This document shows positions 7,644 to 16,448 of a stretch of DNA of 17,537 nt, one piece after another. The translations under genes and the position numbers were made by a program. The DNA comes from an uncultured Propionibacteriaceae bacterium. GTDB lineage: Bacteria; Actinomycetota; Actinomycetes; Propionibacteriales; Propionibacteriaceae. Within the stretch, counting starts at the first letter, position 1. Each line of letters opens with the position of its first letter. The notes beneath the pieces are model-generated. The model had not been told where the DNA came from and ran no database searches. It worked only from the letters and a program-made list of their open reading frames with translations. The stretch spans positions 1 through 17,537 of the forward strand of contig CAMQXE010000002.1 of the NCBI GenBank assembly GCA_947038745.1, written 5' to 3'.

Positions 7644-10006
7644 GCTGCTCCTCCCTCAATGGTGACCGCATCGCCCGCGACTGCGCGCAACGCCTGGGTA
7701 ACAAACGAGGACCCCGACATACCGGGCAACCACACAACGTCATCTGACATTGCGGTGATTTCCACTGGCAGAGTCAGAGAGCCAGCAGCGGTAGAGACAG
7801 TAACCGTCTCACCGACGCCGAACTTTGCCGCAGTAGCCGCTGAGAGACGTGCCACCGCTGGTTTAGCTGTCGCCTGGACAAAGGTTGCACCGTCAAGCAA
7901 GCGCGAGTTATCCAAGAGCAAACGCCAGGTAGCCAGTGTTAATCCTGACTCTGCCTGCCCCGCGATAACTCGCGGAGCAGCAACCCGAGCGCCTTCCCAA
8001 GGACCAAACTCGGCAAGTTCCCCCGCTGCCTGTGCCGCGACTCGGATGCCTAGCGGGGCGCCCAATCCGTCGGCCAATGCAGCCAGGACGCGCAGGTCTG
8101 TCATCGGAGCAGCGTTATTGGTATTGACGACGTTGACAGCGCCAGCCCGATGTTCCCAGTTGAGGAACGTGCCGGCCTGGTCTTCAATGGCAGCAACCGG
8201 GAATACCACGTCAGCGTGCTTAGCAACTTCTGAAAGGCGCTGCTCCAGCGCGACGACGAATGTTGCATGGTCAAGCCCGTCAAGCACCGCACCCGGATCC
8301 GCAAAGTCCATCGCCTCAATACCGGAGGTAATGATGCCAGCGCAGCCCAAGATACCCATGGCATCTAGGCCTGGCTCGGTTGGAAGTTCAGCTACTGACC
8401 AATGTGCGGCGACATCAATACGAGCCTGCGCATCAGAAACCGGGCGTCCACCCGGCAACAAGGTCGGCAGACAGCCTGCCTCGATAGCGCCAATTTCACC
8501 AGCCCGACGTGGGATCCACGCCAAACTTGCACCCTGCGCATCAGCAACAGCTACAGCCGCTGAGAGCGTTCCTGCTGCCAACGCTGCCCGCTCGCCCACA
8601 AGGATGATCGTGTCAGCGTCAAGTTCAAGGCCACGAAGTGCCTGAGCTTCTGCACCGGGCTTAGCCGTAATCAGCTTTGCTCCGAGCTTTGTGGCACCAG
8701 TTGAGAGGAATGGTGCGATTGTCGAGATCACAAGCCCCTTCTTACGAACTGCCTTACGCAGACGCAAGAAGACAATCGGAGATTCCTCTTCTGGTTCAAA
8801 GCCCACCAGCACAACGTGCTTAGCATTTTCAAGATCGGAATAGGTCACATTCATCGGCTGGCCTGCCACCCGCGCACCGAGGAAATCTGTTTCCTCAGCG
8901 GTGAAGGGGCGTGAGCGTAGATCAATGTTGTTGGTCTTGAGCGCAACCCGGGCAAACTTGCTGTAGCCGTAGGCATTTTCCAGGGTCAAACGACCACCGG
9001 TGAGAATACCCACGTCGCTACCGACCTGCTGCAGACCGCGTACGGCGACGTCGATAGCCTCTGCCCAACTTGCTGGACGCAGTTCGCCATCTTCACGTAC
9101 CAACGGAGTCTTGAGCCGGTCTTCTTCACGCATCGAGAAGAAGCCAAAGCGGCCCTTGTCACAGCTCCACTCTTCGTTGATATCTGGGTTATTACCAGCC
9201 AAACGACGCTTGACGTCGTAGTGGCGGTGATCCACGCGCAAGGAGCAGCCCGAAGCACAGTGCTCACAGGTTGAAGCAGTGGAAACCAAGTCGAAGGGAC
9301 GAGCCTGGAAGCGGTAGTCAGCGCTGGTGAGAGCACCGACTGGGCAGATCTGAGCCACGTTGCCAGAGAAGTAGGACGTGTATGGACGCTCCTCATACAT
9401 GCCGACCTGCTGCAATGCGCCACGCTCAACAAGAGCGATGAACGGATCACCGGAGATCTGCTCAGAGAAGCGGGTGCAGCGAGCACACAACACGCAACGC
9501 TCCCGATCAAGCATGATGAGCTGCGAAATCGACACCGGCTTCGGGTAGGTCCGCTTGACCCCCTCATAGCGTGATTCGCCACGTCCACTGGAAACGACCT
9601 GGTTCTGCAAAGGGCACTCGCCGCCCTTATCGCAAACCGGGCAATCCAATGGGTGGTTGATCAGCAACAGTTCCAAAATACCCTCTTGGAACTTACGCGC
9701 CTTCTCATTGGTTGCAGCAGTTTCGACGACCATGCCCGCCATGGCCTCTGTGGTGCATGCTGTCTGCGGCTTCGGCGCACCACGACCATTTCCCTGGTCG
9801 GGGATCTCGACGAGGCACTGGCGGCAAGCGCCCATTGGGTCGAGCAATGGGTGATCGCAGAAACGTGGAATATCAATGCCGAGCTGTTCAGCAGCACGGA
9901 TAACGAGTGAGCCCTTAGGTACGGTCACCGATACGCCGTCGATAGAGAGAGTTACTCCCTCCTCCACGGGTGCTGGGGCTTGGGCGTTCTTGGCATCAAC
10001 GCTCAT
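7640..10006 (-). CDS. nuoG: NADH-quinone oxidoreductase subunit G (NuoG), Fe-S rich 75-kDa-type subunit
   Basis: Large peripheral-arm subunit that carries electrons from NuoF to NuoI, 788 residues. The N-terminal ferredoxin-like domain binds N1b (Cys50, 61, 64, 84, with a slightly long spacing before Cys84). His118 with Cys122, 125 and 131 fit N5. Cys171, 174, 177 and 221 fit N4. A further CxxCxxxCx27C set (Cys247, 250, 254, 282) matches the extra cluster N7 known from E. coli, Thermus and some other bacteria. The rest is a molybdopterin-oxidoreductase-like domain without an evident catalytic cofactor role. The ATG at 10006 overlaps the nuoF TGA (ATGA), with AAAGGAG 7 nt upstream. Intact. Confidence 0.97.
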   Translation of the reverse strand: MSVDAKNAQAPAPVEEGVTLSIDGVSVTVPKGSLVIRAAEQLGIDIPRFCDHPLLDPMGACRQCLVEIPDQGNGRGAPKPQTACTTEAMAGMVVETAATNEKARKFQEGILELLLINHPLDCPVCDKGGECPLQNQVVSSGRGESRYEGVKRTYPKPVSISQLIMLDRERCVLCARCTRFSEQISGDPFIALVERGALQQVGMYEERPYTSYFSGNVAQICPVGALTSADYRFQARPFDLVSTASTCEHCASGCSLRVDHRHYDVKRRLAGNNPDINEEWSCDKGRFGFFSMREEDRLKTPLVREDGELRPASWAEAIDVAVRGLQQVGSDVGILTGGRLTLENAYGYSKFARVALKTNNIDLRSRPFTAEETDFLGARVAGQPMNVTYSDLENAKHVVLVGFEPEEESPIVFLRLRKAVRKKGLVISTIAPFLSTGATKLGAKLITAKPGAEAQALRGLELDADTIILVGERAALAAGTLSAAVAVADAQGASLAWIPRRAGEIGAIEAGCLPTLLPGGRPVSDAQARIDVAAHWSVAELPTEPGLDAMGILGCAGIITSGIEAMDFADPGAVLDGLDHATFVVALEQRLSEVAKHADVVFPVAAIEDQAGTFLNWEHRAGAVNVVNTNNAAPMTDLRVLAALADGLGAPLGIRVAAQAAGELAEFGPWEGARVAAPRVIAGQAESGLTLATWRLLLDNSRLLDGATFVQATAKPAVARLSAATAAKFGVGETVTVSTAAGSLTLPVEITAMSDDVVWLPGMSGSSFVTQALRAVAGDAVTIEGGAA

Positions 10007-11319
10007 GAGTGCGCTCCTTTAACGGGAAAGATTGCCGACTTCTCATAGGGGAACTTCTCCCAGGCAGCAATGCCATTGCAGCCGTCTTCGAACTCCTCGC
10101 GGAAGGTGTTGATATGGCTAGCCAGCATCATGCAGAACGAATCAGCCAAAAGGCAGAAGCTCTTGCCACCGATGTTGTCGATCAAATCCAGCATCTTGTC
10201 GACATCGCCAGGCTTGCCCTTGCCATCTTGAATGTCGCGCATCATCTGTACTAAGAACCATGAGCCTTCACGGCAAGGGGTGCATTTTCCGCAGGACTCA
10301 TGCTTAAAGAACGACAAGTAGTTGAATGCCGCACGAACCGATGAGGTGGTCTCGTCGAAGAACTGCACCGCTTTCGAGCCCAACATGGTCTTCTTCGCAC
10401 CCAGCGATTCGTAATCCATGGTGACGTCGAGATCAGCATCGGTCAGGATTGGCGACGAAGCACCACCTGGCAACCAGAACTTCACCCGGTGACCATCGCG
10501 CACACCACCGGCAAGCTCCAATAACTCACGGGCTGTGATCGACATCGGTGCTTCAAACTGTCCGGGGTTTTTCACATGCCCAGAGACTGAGTAGATCGTG
10601 TAGCCCTTCGACTTTTCCGTTCCCAGACGGCCGAAGTAGCCCGATCCATGCGACAGAATGCTCGTCACCGAGGCGATAGTCTCGACGTTGTTCACAATCG
10701 TTGGGGACTTGTAGAGACCAGCAACTGCGGGGAATGGTGGCTTGAGTCGCGGTTGTCCACGCGTGCCCTCAAGCGCTGAAAGCAGTGCGGTTTCTTCACC
10801 ACAGATGTAGGCACCGGCACCGGCATGAACAGTGAGCTCCAAACGGAAATCCTTGCCCATCACCTTCTCGCCCAGGTAACCACGCTCATATGCCTCAGCA
10901 ACAGCCTGCTGTAGGCGACGGATGACGTGCAATACCTCACCACGGCAGTAGATGAAAGCGTGATGGCAGTCAATCGCCAAGCAGGTGATGATGATGCCCT
11001 CAATGAGAGTATGCGGCGTCGCCATCATCAACGGAATGTCCTTGCAGGTGCCGGGCTCGGACTCGTCAGCATTGACGACGAGGTAGACCGGGTTCGGGTT
11101 GCCCTTGGGCAGGAAGCCCCACTTGATACCAGCAGCGAAGCCAGCGCCACCACGACCACGCAAGTTAGCGGTCTTGACGGTATCGATGATCTCTTGGGGC
11201 TCTAGGGGAAGAGCATTCTTGAGACCCTCATAGCCGCCACGGGCGATGTAGTTATCGATTTTCCATGCCTGCTCATCAGCCCAGTTGGCTGTGAGGACTG
11301 GGGTTAGCTGTGTGGTCAC
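10003..11319 (-). CDS. nuoF: NADH-quinone oxidoreductase subunit F (NuoF), NADH/FMN-binding
   Basis: Subunit that oxidises NADH via FMN and passes electrons to cluster N3, 438 residues. The glycine-rich NADH/FMN region is RGRGGAGFAAGIKWGF (residues 54-69); the second flavin/NADH-contact region is GAGAYICGEETALLSALEG (167-185). Cluster N3 is bound by ESCGKCTPCREG (Cys343, 346, 349) and Cys389. The start is GTG 11319, which overlaps the nuoE stop (GTGA) and has GAGGAGG about 6 nt upstream; no in-frame ATG lies near. The N terminus begins [12 protein letters not shown] and is short, as in relatives. Intact. Confidence 0.97.
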   Translation of the reverse strand: MTTQLTPVLTANWADEQAWKIDNYIARGGYEGLKNALPLEPQEIIDTVKTANLRGRGGAGFAAGIKWGFLPKGNPNPVYLVVNADESEPGTCKDIPLMMATPHTLIEGIIITCLAIDCHHAFIYCRGEVLHVIRRLQQAVAEAYERGYLGEKVMGKDFRLELTVHAGAGAYICGEETALLSALEGTRGQPRLKPPFPAVAGLYKSPTIVNNVETIASVTSILSHGSGYFGRLGTEKSKGYTIYSVSGHVKNPGQFEAPMSITARELLELAGGVRDGHRVKFWLPGGASSPILTDADLDVTMDYESLGAKKTMLGSKAVQFFDETTSSVRAAFNYLSFFKHESCGKCTPCREGSWFLVQMMRDIQDGKGKPGDVDKMLDLIDNIGGKSFCLLADSFCMMLASHINTFREEFEDGCNGIAAWEKFPYEKSAIFPVKGAHS

Positions 11320-12062
11320 TTGGCCTCCTCAGCAGGGGCCGGAGCGACGTAGCTCGGCGCATTGTCGATGGTCCAGCCATTGTCTTTGGCGATGTCGAGA
11401 CCACGCTGCGACGGCACGCCCGAAGTCGGGCCTTCATCTGCGCGACCGTCGTTGAAGCCTGCGAGCACTCGCTCGGCTTCCTTCCAGCTTGTGATCTTGG
11501 CGCCTCGCGTTGAATGTACCTCATCGTCAGCGGCGAGCTTGTCGAGCAGTTCAACAGCCTTATCCGGGGTCATGTTGTCCATGAACTCCCAGTTCACCAT
11601 CATCACTGGGGCAAAGTCGCAGGCAGCGTTACATTCAACAGCTTCCAGCGAAATCGCGCCGTCAGCGGTGGTTTCGCCTTCCTTGATGCCTAGGTGCTTC
11701 TCACAGGCGTCAAGAATGAAATCGCCGCCAAGAATGCCACAGACGCCAGTGACGCAGACACCAACGTGCTGTTTGCCGGCTGGCTTGCGCTTGTACATGG
11801 TGTAGAACGTCGCGACACCATTAACCTGAGCTTCGGTGATGCCAACAAGTTCAGCAGTTACCTTGACGCCATAAGGCGAGATCCGCCCATCGACTGACTG
11901 CACGTAATGCAGCATCGGCATGACCGCCGAACGCGGCTGCGGATAGTTGTCGAGAATCGTGCGCATCTCAGCGATATTGGCCTCAGTGAAGTTCGTCGAC
12001 GTATCACTCCAGTCGAGGTCACCCGACTCAGGGAAATGCGACGGGAATTCGTGCCCGCTCAT
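11316..12062 (-). CDS. nuoE: NADH-quinone oxidoreductase subunit E (NuoE), [2Fe-2S]
   Basis: 24-kDa-type subunit of the NADH module, 248 residues. The thioredoxin-fold [2Fe-2S] site N1a is complete: Cys103 and Cys108 ([12 protein letters not shown]), then Cys144 and Cys148 ([13 protein letters not shown]). The N-terminal helical part, [17 protein letters not shown], is typical. The family core ends near residue 175 (E. coli NuoE has ~166); the remaining ~75 residues form a hydrophilic tail ending in Ala/Pro/Glu-rich sequence, as in other actinobacterial NuoE. The ATG at 12062 overlaps the nuoD TGA (ATGA), with GGAGGT about 8 nt upstream. Confidence 0.97.
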   Translation of the reverse strand: MSGHEFPSHFPESGDLDWSDTSTNFTEANIAEMRTILDNYPQPRSAVMPMLHYVQSVDGRISPYGVKVTAELVGITEAQVNGVATFYTMYKRKPAGKQHVGVCVTGVCGILGGDFILDACEKHLGIKEGETTADGAISLEAVECNAACDFAPVMMVNWEFMDNMTPDKAVELLDKLAADDEVHSTRGAKITSWKEAERVLAGFNDGRADEGPTSGVPSQRGLDIAKDNGWTIDNAPSYVAPAPAEEAK

Positions 12063-13389
12063 CGATCAATACCTCCAAGAACACCGTCGAGTGATGCCAC
12101 CGACACGACGATGTCCGAGATCATGCCGCCCTCGGTGAGTGCTGGCAATGCCTGCATATGGTTGAAACCCGGATCGCGGAAATGGGCGCGGTAAGGGCGG
12201 TTGCCGCCGTCAGAGACTAGGTGGCATGCCAACTCGCCCTTCGGGTTTTCGACGGCTGTATAAACCTGTCCAGCCGGGACTTTGAAGCCCTCGGTGACGA
12301 TCTTGAAGTGGTGGATCAGTGCTTCCATGGATTCGCCCATGATGTGCTTGATGTGCTCATTGCTATTGCCCTGACCATCAGCGCCTACAGTGAGTCGGCT
12401 AGGTAACGCGATCTTCTTATCTTCAATCATGACCGGCTCGCCGACTGATTTCTGGAGCCGTTCGTAGCACTGCTCAACGATCTTGAGCGACTCGAACATC
12501 TCTGCCAAACGTACCCGGAAACGCCCGTAAGCGTCGTTAGTATCCCAGGTGCAGACCTCGAAATCGTAGGTTTCGTAGCCCGAGTATGGCTGTGATTTAC
12601 GCAAATCGTGCGGAAGCCCAGTTGCTCGCAGTGGCGGGCCTGAGACACCGAGCGCCATGCAAGTCGAGAGATCCATGACGGCAACGCCAGATAGACGTGC
12701 CTTGAAGATCGGGTTCTGGCGTAGTCCGGCAGGTTCTTGTGCTGCCAGGCAATGACCTCACGCAACTGATCAAGACCATTGTCTGCAAGATCTACAGCCA
12801 CGCCACCGGGACGGAAGTATTCGTGGTTCATACGTAGACCAGTCGTGGCTTCAAAGAAGTCAAGAATGATGTCGCGGTCACGGAAGCCGATGGTGGCTGG
12901 GGTGTAAGCACCCAGCTCCAAGCCGCCGGTGCCGATAGCGATGAGGTGGCTCGCAATGCGGTTGAGTTCCATCATTAACACGCGGATATCTTGAGCGCGC
13001 TGCGGGATCTTATCCTCAATACCGAGCAGCTTCTCCACTGCCATGCAGTAGGCCATCTCGGTAAACAGCGGCGCACAGTAATCCATGCGAGTGCAGTACG
13101 CGACGCCCTGAGTCCAGGACTTGTACTCCATGTTCTTCTCGATACCGGTATGCAGATACCCAATCGAAGGACGCATGCTCGTAACCGTCTCGCCATCAAG
13201 TTCGATGATGAGACGGAGCACGCCGTGAGTTGAGGGGTGATGCGGACCAAAGTTGATGACCATCGTCTCGTCGCCATTGGCGCGAGCAGCCTCAATGAGC
13301 TCTTCCCAGTCCCCACCATTGGCGTAGTAGGCCGGCATCTCCGGGTCGTTTGGCCCGCGATAAATATCGGTAGTAGGAGTGATCGTCAT
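12059..13389 (-). pseudogene. nuoD: NADH-quinone oxidoreductase subunit D (nuoD), interrupted by a frameshift
   Basis: The 49-kDa-type subunit forms the quinone site with NuoB next to cluster N2. The region encodes a whole NuoD but in two frames. Frame one runs from ATG 13389 and is recognisable for 223 residues ([43 protein letters not shown]), up to LPDY at 12721. It then turns into unrelated sequence and stops at 12427. The second frame takes over from about 12718 ([19 protein letters not shown]) and runs to the normal end ([20 protein letters not shown]) at 12059. Thermus and mycobacterial homologues (recalled) have about six residues between the Tyr and the N/S-P-I/W motif, while only 5 nt are present here, so about 13 nt seem to be missing. 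Restoring them gives 447 residues, the expected length. ATGA overlaps with nuoC and nuoE are normal. A sequencing or assembly error is a serious alternative to a true mutation. Confidence 0.9.
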
Positions 13390-14090
13390 GCGTTGTACTT
13401 CCTCCGCTGATCCGGGGGCGGCACCTGGGCGCCCTTGTATTCGACGGGAATGCCGCCAAGCGGGTAATCCTTGCGCTGCGGGTGACCGACCCAGTCGTCG
13501 GGCATAAGAATGCGAGTAAGAGCCGGGTGCCCATCGAACTGGATGCCAAACATGTCCCAGGTCTCACGCTCGTGGAAGTCGGCCATCGGGTAGGTGCGCA
13601 CAACTGAGGGCACGTGCGGGTCGCTCTCAGAGCAGACAACTTCAAGCCGAATCCGACGATTGTGCGTGATCGACAGTAGGTGGTAGACGACGTGCATTTC
13701 AGCATCAGTGTCATGGGGGTAGTGCACGCCAGAGACCGAAACACATACCTCAAAACGCAAGGCGGCATCGTCGCGGAGAACCTGGACGACCTCACGCAAA
13801 GACTGACGCTCGATAAAGATCGTGAGCTCGCCACGATCAACAACGACGCGGGAGAAATTAGCCCCCGGGACCAGAGCGATAAGACGGTCCACGGCAGCGT
13901 CGAACCACTCACCATATGGACGTGCAACTGGTCCAGGCATCCGAGCCTCACGCACCATCTGGCCGTAGCCCGAGGTATCCCCCGTGCCTGCGCTCCACAT
14001 GCCCGAGCGTGAACCAAGGTTCGTCGCTGGTGCTAGCGGGGCTGCCGGAGTTTCTAATTCAGTCGACGGCGACTGCGGTTGCTCTGTCAT
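13386..14090 (-). CDS. nuoC: NADH-quinone oxidoreductase subunit C (NuoC)
   Basis: 30-kDa-type subunit of the connecting module, 234 residues. The signature lies at 173-212, with [16 protein letters not shown], then [17 protein letters not shown]. It has no cofactor and packs against NuoD and NuoB. The first ~50 residues are low-complexity and Pro/Ala/Gly-rich, which is common for this subunit in actinobacteria. It is a separate gene, not fused to nuoD as in E. coli. The ATG at 14090 overlaps the nuoB TGA (ATGA), with an AAGGGG site 8 nt upstream. Intact. Confidence 0.96.
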   Translation of the reverse strand: MTEQPQSPSTELETPAAPLAPATNLGSRSGMWSAGTGDTSGYGQMVREARMPGPVARPYGEWFDAAVDRLIALVPGANFSRVVVDRGELTIFIERQSLREVVQVLRDDAALRFEVCVSVSGVHYPHDTDAEMHVVYHLLSITHNRRIRLEVVCSESDPHVPSVVRTYPMADFHERETWDMFGIQFDGHPALTRILMPDDWVGHPQRKDYPLGGIPVEYKGAQVPPPDQRRKYNA

Positions 14091-14653
14091 CGCATAAGCC
14101 CCTTCATGTCGAGTGTCGTCGGCGCAACGAGCGCGTCCTGCTCAGCCTTAGCCTCAGCAGCAACCCGGTTTGCACCAAGCGGAGAATGCTTGATCATCTC
14201 CTTGAGCTTGAACATCGCATCAACGAGTTGCTCTGGGCGCGGCGGGCAGCCGGGCACGTAGATATCAACCGGAACGATGTGGTCACAGCCCTGGATCACG
14301 GCATAGTTGTTGAACATGCCACCGGAGCTGGCGCAGGCACCCATAGAAATAACCCACTTCGGGTTAGGCATCTGATCGTAGACTCGGCGTACGACAGGAG
14401 CCATTTTCTGGCACAAGCGGCCTGACACGATCATGACGTCAGCCTGACGCGGGGAGGCGCGGAAAATAGCCTGGCCCCAGCGGTCAGCATCGACACGGTC
14501 ACAGCCGTAGTCCATCATCTCGATAGCGCAGCAAGCCAAACCCATCGTCAAGGGCCACAACGACCAGTTACGAGTCCAACCAGCGATTGCTTCCATGCTG
14601 GTGAGCAGGATGCCCTCTGGAAGAGCCTCTTCAATACCATTACCTGGCTTCAT
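14087..14653 (-). CDS. nuoB: NADH-quinone oxidoreductase subunit B (NuoB), cluster N2
   Basis: 20-kDa-type subunit holding the terminal [4Fe-4S] cluster N2, which reduces quinone, 188 residues. The four ligands are present: tandem Cys41-Cys42 ([10 protein letters not shown]), Cys107 ([10 protein letters not shown]) and Cys136 ([10 protein letters not shown]). [16 protein letters not shown] is typical. The ATG at 14653 ([14 protein letters not shown]) is preferred because it lies 10 nt after the nuoA stop with a GAGG/GGGAG site upstream. An in-frame ATG at 14698 would overlap nuoA by 35 nt and add a non-homologous leader. Its TGA overlaps the nuoC ATG. Intact. Confidence 0.97.
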   Translation of the reverse strand: MKPGNGIEEALPEGILLTSMEAIAGWTRNWSLWPLTMGLACCAIEMMDYGCDRVDADRWGQAIFRASPRQADVMIVSGRLCQKMAPVVRRVYDQMPNPKWVISMGACASSGGMFNNYAVIQGCDHIVPVDIYVPGCPPRPEQLVDAMFKLKEMIKHSPLGANRVAAEAKAEQDALVAPTTLDMKGLMR

Positions 14654-14663
14654 ACCGGTACCC

Positions 14664-15023
14664 TCACTCCCACTCAAGGCCGCCGCGACGCCACACATAG
14701 ATGTAGGCGACGAAGCAGGTGATCATGAATAAAATCATTTCGATGATCGCGAACACGCCAAGAGCGTTGAAATTAACCGCCCACGGGTAGAGGAACACGA
14801 TTTCAATGTCGAACACGATAAACAGCATGGCGATGACGTAGTACTTCACTGAGAAACGTCCACCGCCTTCAGGCATAACCGTCGGTTCAATACCGCACTC
14901 GTAGCGGTCATATTTTGCCTTGCCTCGCGAGCGCGGCCCCACAATCAAACTCATGAGTACCGCCGCGACGACGAAAATCGCCGCGATCGCGAACAAGATC
15001 ACGACCGGTAGGTAATTGATCAT
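14664..15023 (-). CDS. nuoA: NADH-quinone oxidoreductase subunit A (NuoA)
   Basis: Small membrane subunit (ND3), 119 residues with three helices, the usual size. The conserved loop reads [18 protein letters not shown] and contains the family Cys in the ECG motif, next to the quinone-site region. The second helix, [16 protein letters not shown], contains the conserved Asp and Glu residues. The start ATG at 15023 has a GAAGGGA site about 9 nt upstream. It begins 29 nt after the prenyl reductase stop, with no terminator between, so it is probably cotranscribed with that gene. Confidence 0.97.
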   Translation of the reverse strand: MINYLPVVILFAIAAIFVVAAVLMSLIVGPRSRGKAKYDRYECGIEPTVMPEGGGRFSVKYYVIAMLFIVFDIEIVFLYPWAVNFNALGVFAIIEMILFMITCFVAYIYVWRRGGLEWE

Positions 15024-15052
15024 GATCGTTTTTCCCTTCTACGAGCGCCGGA

Positions 15053-16366
15053 CTAGGCCGACGGGGTCAGCCTAGACAACGTGGTAATTAGCCGATCCAC
15101 CGCATCGCCATCATGCTCATCGACGAGGTGTGCTAATAGCTTGTTCACGAGGTACATGAGCTTCTTGCGTGGTAGCCCGTACTCCGTGCAAACCTTCATA
15201 ATCCATTGCTGGCCGATGAGCTTGGAGAAGATGCCACCAAGACGGTAGTAGCCACCCCACTCTGACTCCAAGCGCGTGATGTAGCCGCGCAAGGCCAGCT
15301 CAGCTTGTGCTGTACCAAAGCCGCGCGACTTGGCATCAGCAATACAATCTGCGGCGAAACTGCCCGCTTCCATGGCGTAGCTAATGCCTTCGCCGTTGTA
15401 GGGGCTAATCATGCCGCCTGAATCGCCAACCAGCAGCAATCCGTTAGCGTAATGGGGCTTGCGGTTGAAGCCCATCGGCAAAGCTGCACCACGAATCTCG
15501 CCAACCCGATTAGCCTCGCGGAACCCCAGCTCCTCAGGAGTGTTATCCAGCCAACGCTTCATCAGATCGCGATAGTCGGTGCTCTGGAAGCCCTTAGATG
15601 AGCTGAGCATGCCAAGACCGACGTTGCAGGTTCCGTTATTCATCGGGAATACCCAGCCGTACCCTGATAGCAGCGTGGACTTATGCGGCTCGCCATCCCA
15701 CAGCTCTAACCAGGATTCCATCCAGTCATCTGACGATTGCGGGGATTCAAAATAGGCCCGTACTGCCACGCCCATTGGCCGGTTATCGCGTTTGTGGATA
15801 CCCATACCCAATGCCAGGCGCGACGAGTTACCGTCCGCTGCCACGACAATAGGGGCGTGGAAAGTCTGTCCGTCTTTGGTACGGACGCCGATAATCCTGC
15901 CAGTGTCGTCAAGAATCGGTTCAGTAACGGTGGTATTTTCGCGCAATTCAACGCCGTTGCTCACCGCATGCTGAGCCAAGAGCTGATCAAAATCCTGACG
16001 CGAACGGGTCATACCGTAGTTAGGGAAATCTTTTAGCTCCGGCCACGGCATCTCCAAAGGCTCGCCCTTGCCGCCGTAAATCCGCAAACCTTTAATATGG
16101 TGCCAACCAGCAGCCTCGCTGGTATCGATCCCCAAACGAGTCAATTCACGCACAGAACGCGGAGTTAGACCGTCACCACAGACCTTTTCCCGAGGGAACT
16201 TTGTCTTTTCTAGGAGAAGCACCGATAAGCCGCGTTTGGCTAGGTGAGTTGCTGTTGCCGAGCCACCAGGCCCGGCGCCAACCACGATAACGTCAGCGTC
16301 CATTGTGCGCGCAGATACCTGCGCAGGAGCCTCGACTGTTGGCGTCGAAGCCGCAGGGTCAGGCAT
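15053..16366 (-). CDS. FAD-dependent geranylgeranyl reductase family protein (probable menaquinone reductase, MenJ-like)
   Basis: FAD flavoprotein, 437 residues. The Rossmann FAD motif is VIVVGAGPGGSATATHLAKR (residues 27-46). CGDGL at 63-67 and VVAADGNSSRLA (174-185) follow. VGDSGGMISPYNGEGISYA (313-331) is the second flavin-binding region. These mark the geranylgeranyl reductase family. Characterised relatives reduce isoprene double bonds of chlorophyll, archaeal lipids or, in mycobacteria (MenJ), menaquinone. Its position immediately before nuoA, 29 nt away, suggests that it modifies the menaquinone used by this complex I; that substrate is inferred. The N terminus before residue 23 is a disordered Pro/Ala tract. 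The ATG at 16366 has AGGAG 7 nt upstream. A role on another prenyl lipid is possible. Confidence 0.9.
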   Translation of the reverse strand: MPDPAASTPTVEAPAQVSARTMDADVIVVGAGPGGSATATHLAKRGLSVLLLEKTKFPREKVCGDGLTPRSVRELTRLGIDTSEAAGWHHIKGLRIYGGKGEPLEMPWPELKDFPNYGMTRSRQDFDQLLAQHAVSNGVELRENTTVTEPILDDTGRIIGVRTKDGQTFHAPIVVAADGNSSRLALGMGIHKRDNRPMGVAVRAYFESPQSSDDWMESWLELWDGEPHKSTLLSGYGWVFPMNNGTCNVGLGMLSSSKGFQSTDYRDLMKRWLDNTPEELGFREANRVGEIRGAALPMGFNRKPHYANGLLLVGDSGGMISPYNGEGISYAMEAGSFAADCIADAKSRGFGTAQAELALRGYITRLESEWGGYYRLGGIFSKLIGQQWIMKVCTEYGLPRKKLMYLVNKLLAHLVDEHDGDAVDRLITTLSRLTPSA

Positions 16367-16389
16367 GAACGTACTCCTGGTTCTGTCAA

Positions 16390-16407
16390 GGCATGCTCGC
16401 GCATGCC
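16390..16407 (-). promoter_or_regulatory. 5'-UTR hairpin with GNRA-type loop just upstream of the ribosome site
   Basis: GGCATGC (16390-16396) and GCATGCC (16401-16407) form a perfect 7-bp stem. In the minus-strand transcript the 4-nt loop is GCGA, a GNRA tetraloop, which makes a stable RNA hairpin. It ends about 23 nt before the reductase ATG and 11 nt before the AGGAG. It may affect mRNA stability or initiation, or be a DNA operator; the function is not known. Confidence 0.5.
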
Positions 16408-16418
16408 CCGGTGGGCGA

Positions 16419-16428
16419 TTTCATGAAA
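16419..16428. repeat. 10-bp perfect palindrome TTTCATGAAA
   Basis: TTTCATGAAA is a perfect palindrome without spacer, 53 bp upstream of the reductase start. It is operator-like in form but matches no regulator site that I recognise. Confidence 0.4.
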
Positions 16429-16448
16429 CGACCTAAGTCTAAGACGAA

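Noticed and set aside
7461..8645. 394-codon open frame on the plus strand
   Set aside because: It is antisense to nuoH and nuoG, which carry clear cofactor motifs. Its Ser/Ala/Pro/Arg-rich composition is what a complementary frame of GC-rich coding DNA gives.
12427..12720. C-terminal 97 residues of the first nuoD reading frame as a real protein end
   Set aside because: This stretch is out-of-frame translation; the true NuoD C-terminal half is encoded in the other frame over the same bases.
12710..12730. Programmed ribosomal frameshift in nuoD
   Set aside because: There is no slippery heptamer, and several family residues are missing at the junction, which slippage would not explain.
14654..14698. 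Longer NuoB starting at the ATG at 14698
   Set aside because: It would overlap nuoA by 35 nt and add a leader unlike NuoB; the ATG at 14653 has a ribosome site and gives the family length.
16383..16388. TTGACA on the minus strand as a -35 element
   Set aside because: It lies only 16 nt before the reductase ATG, so a -10 at normal spacing would fall inside the gene, downstream of the ribosome site.
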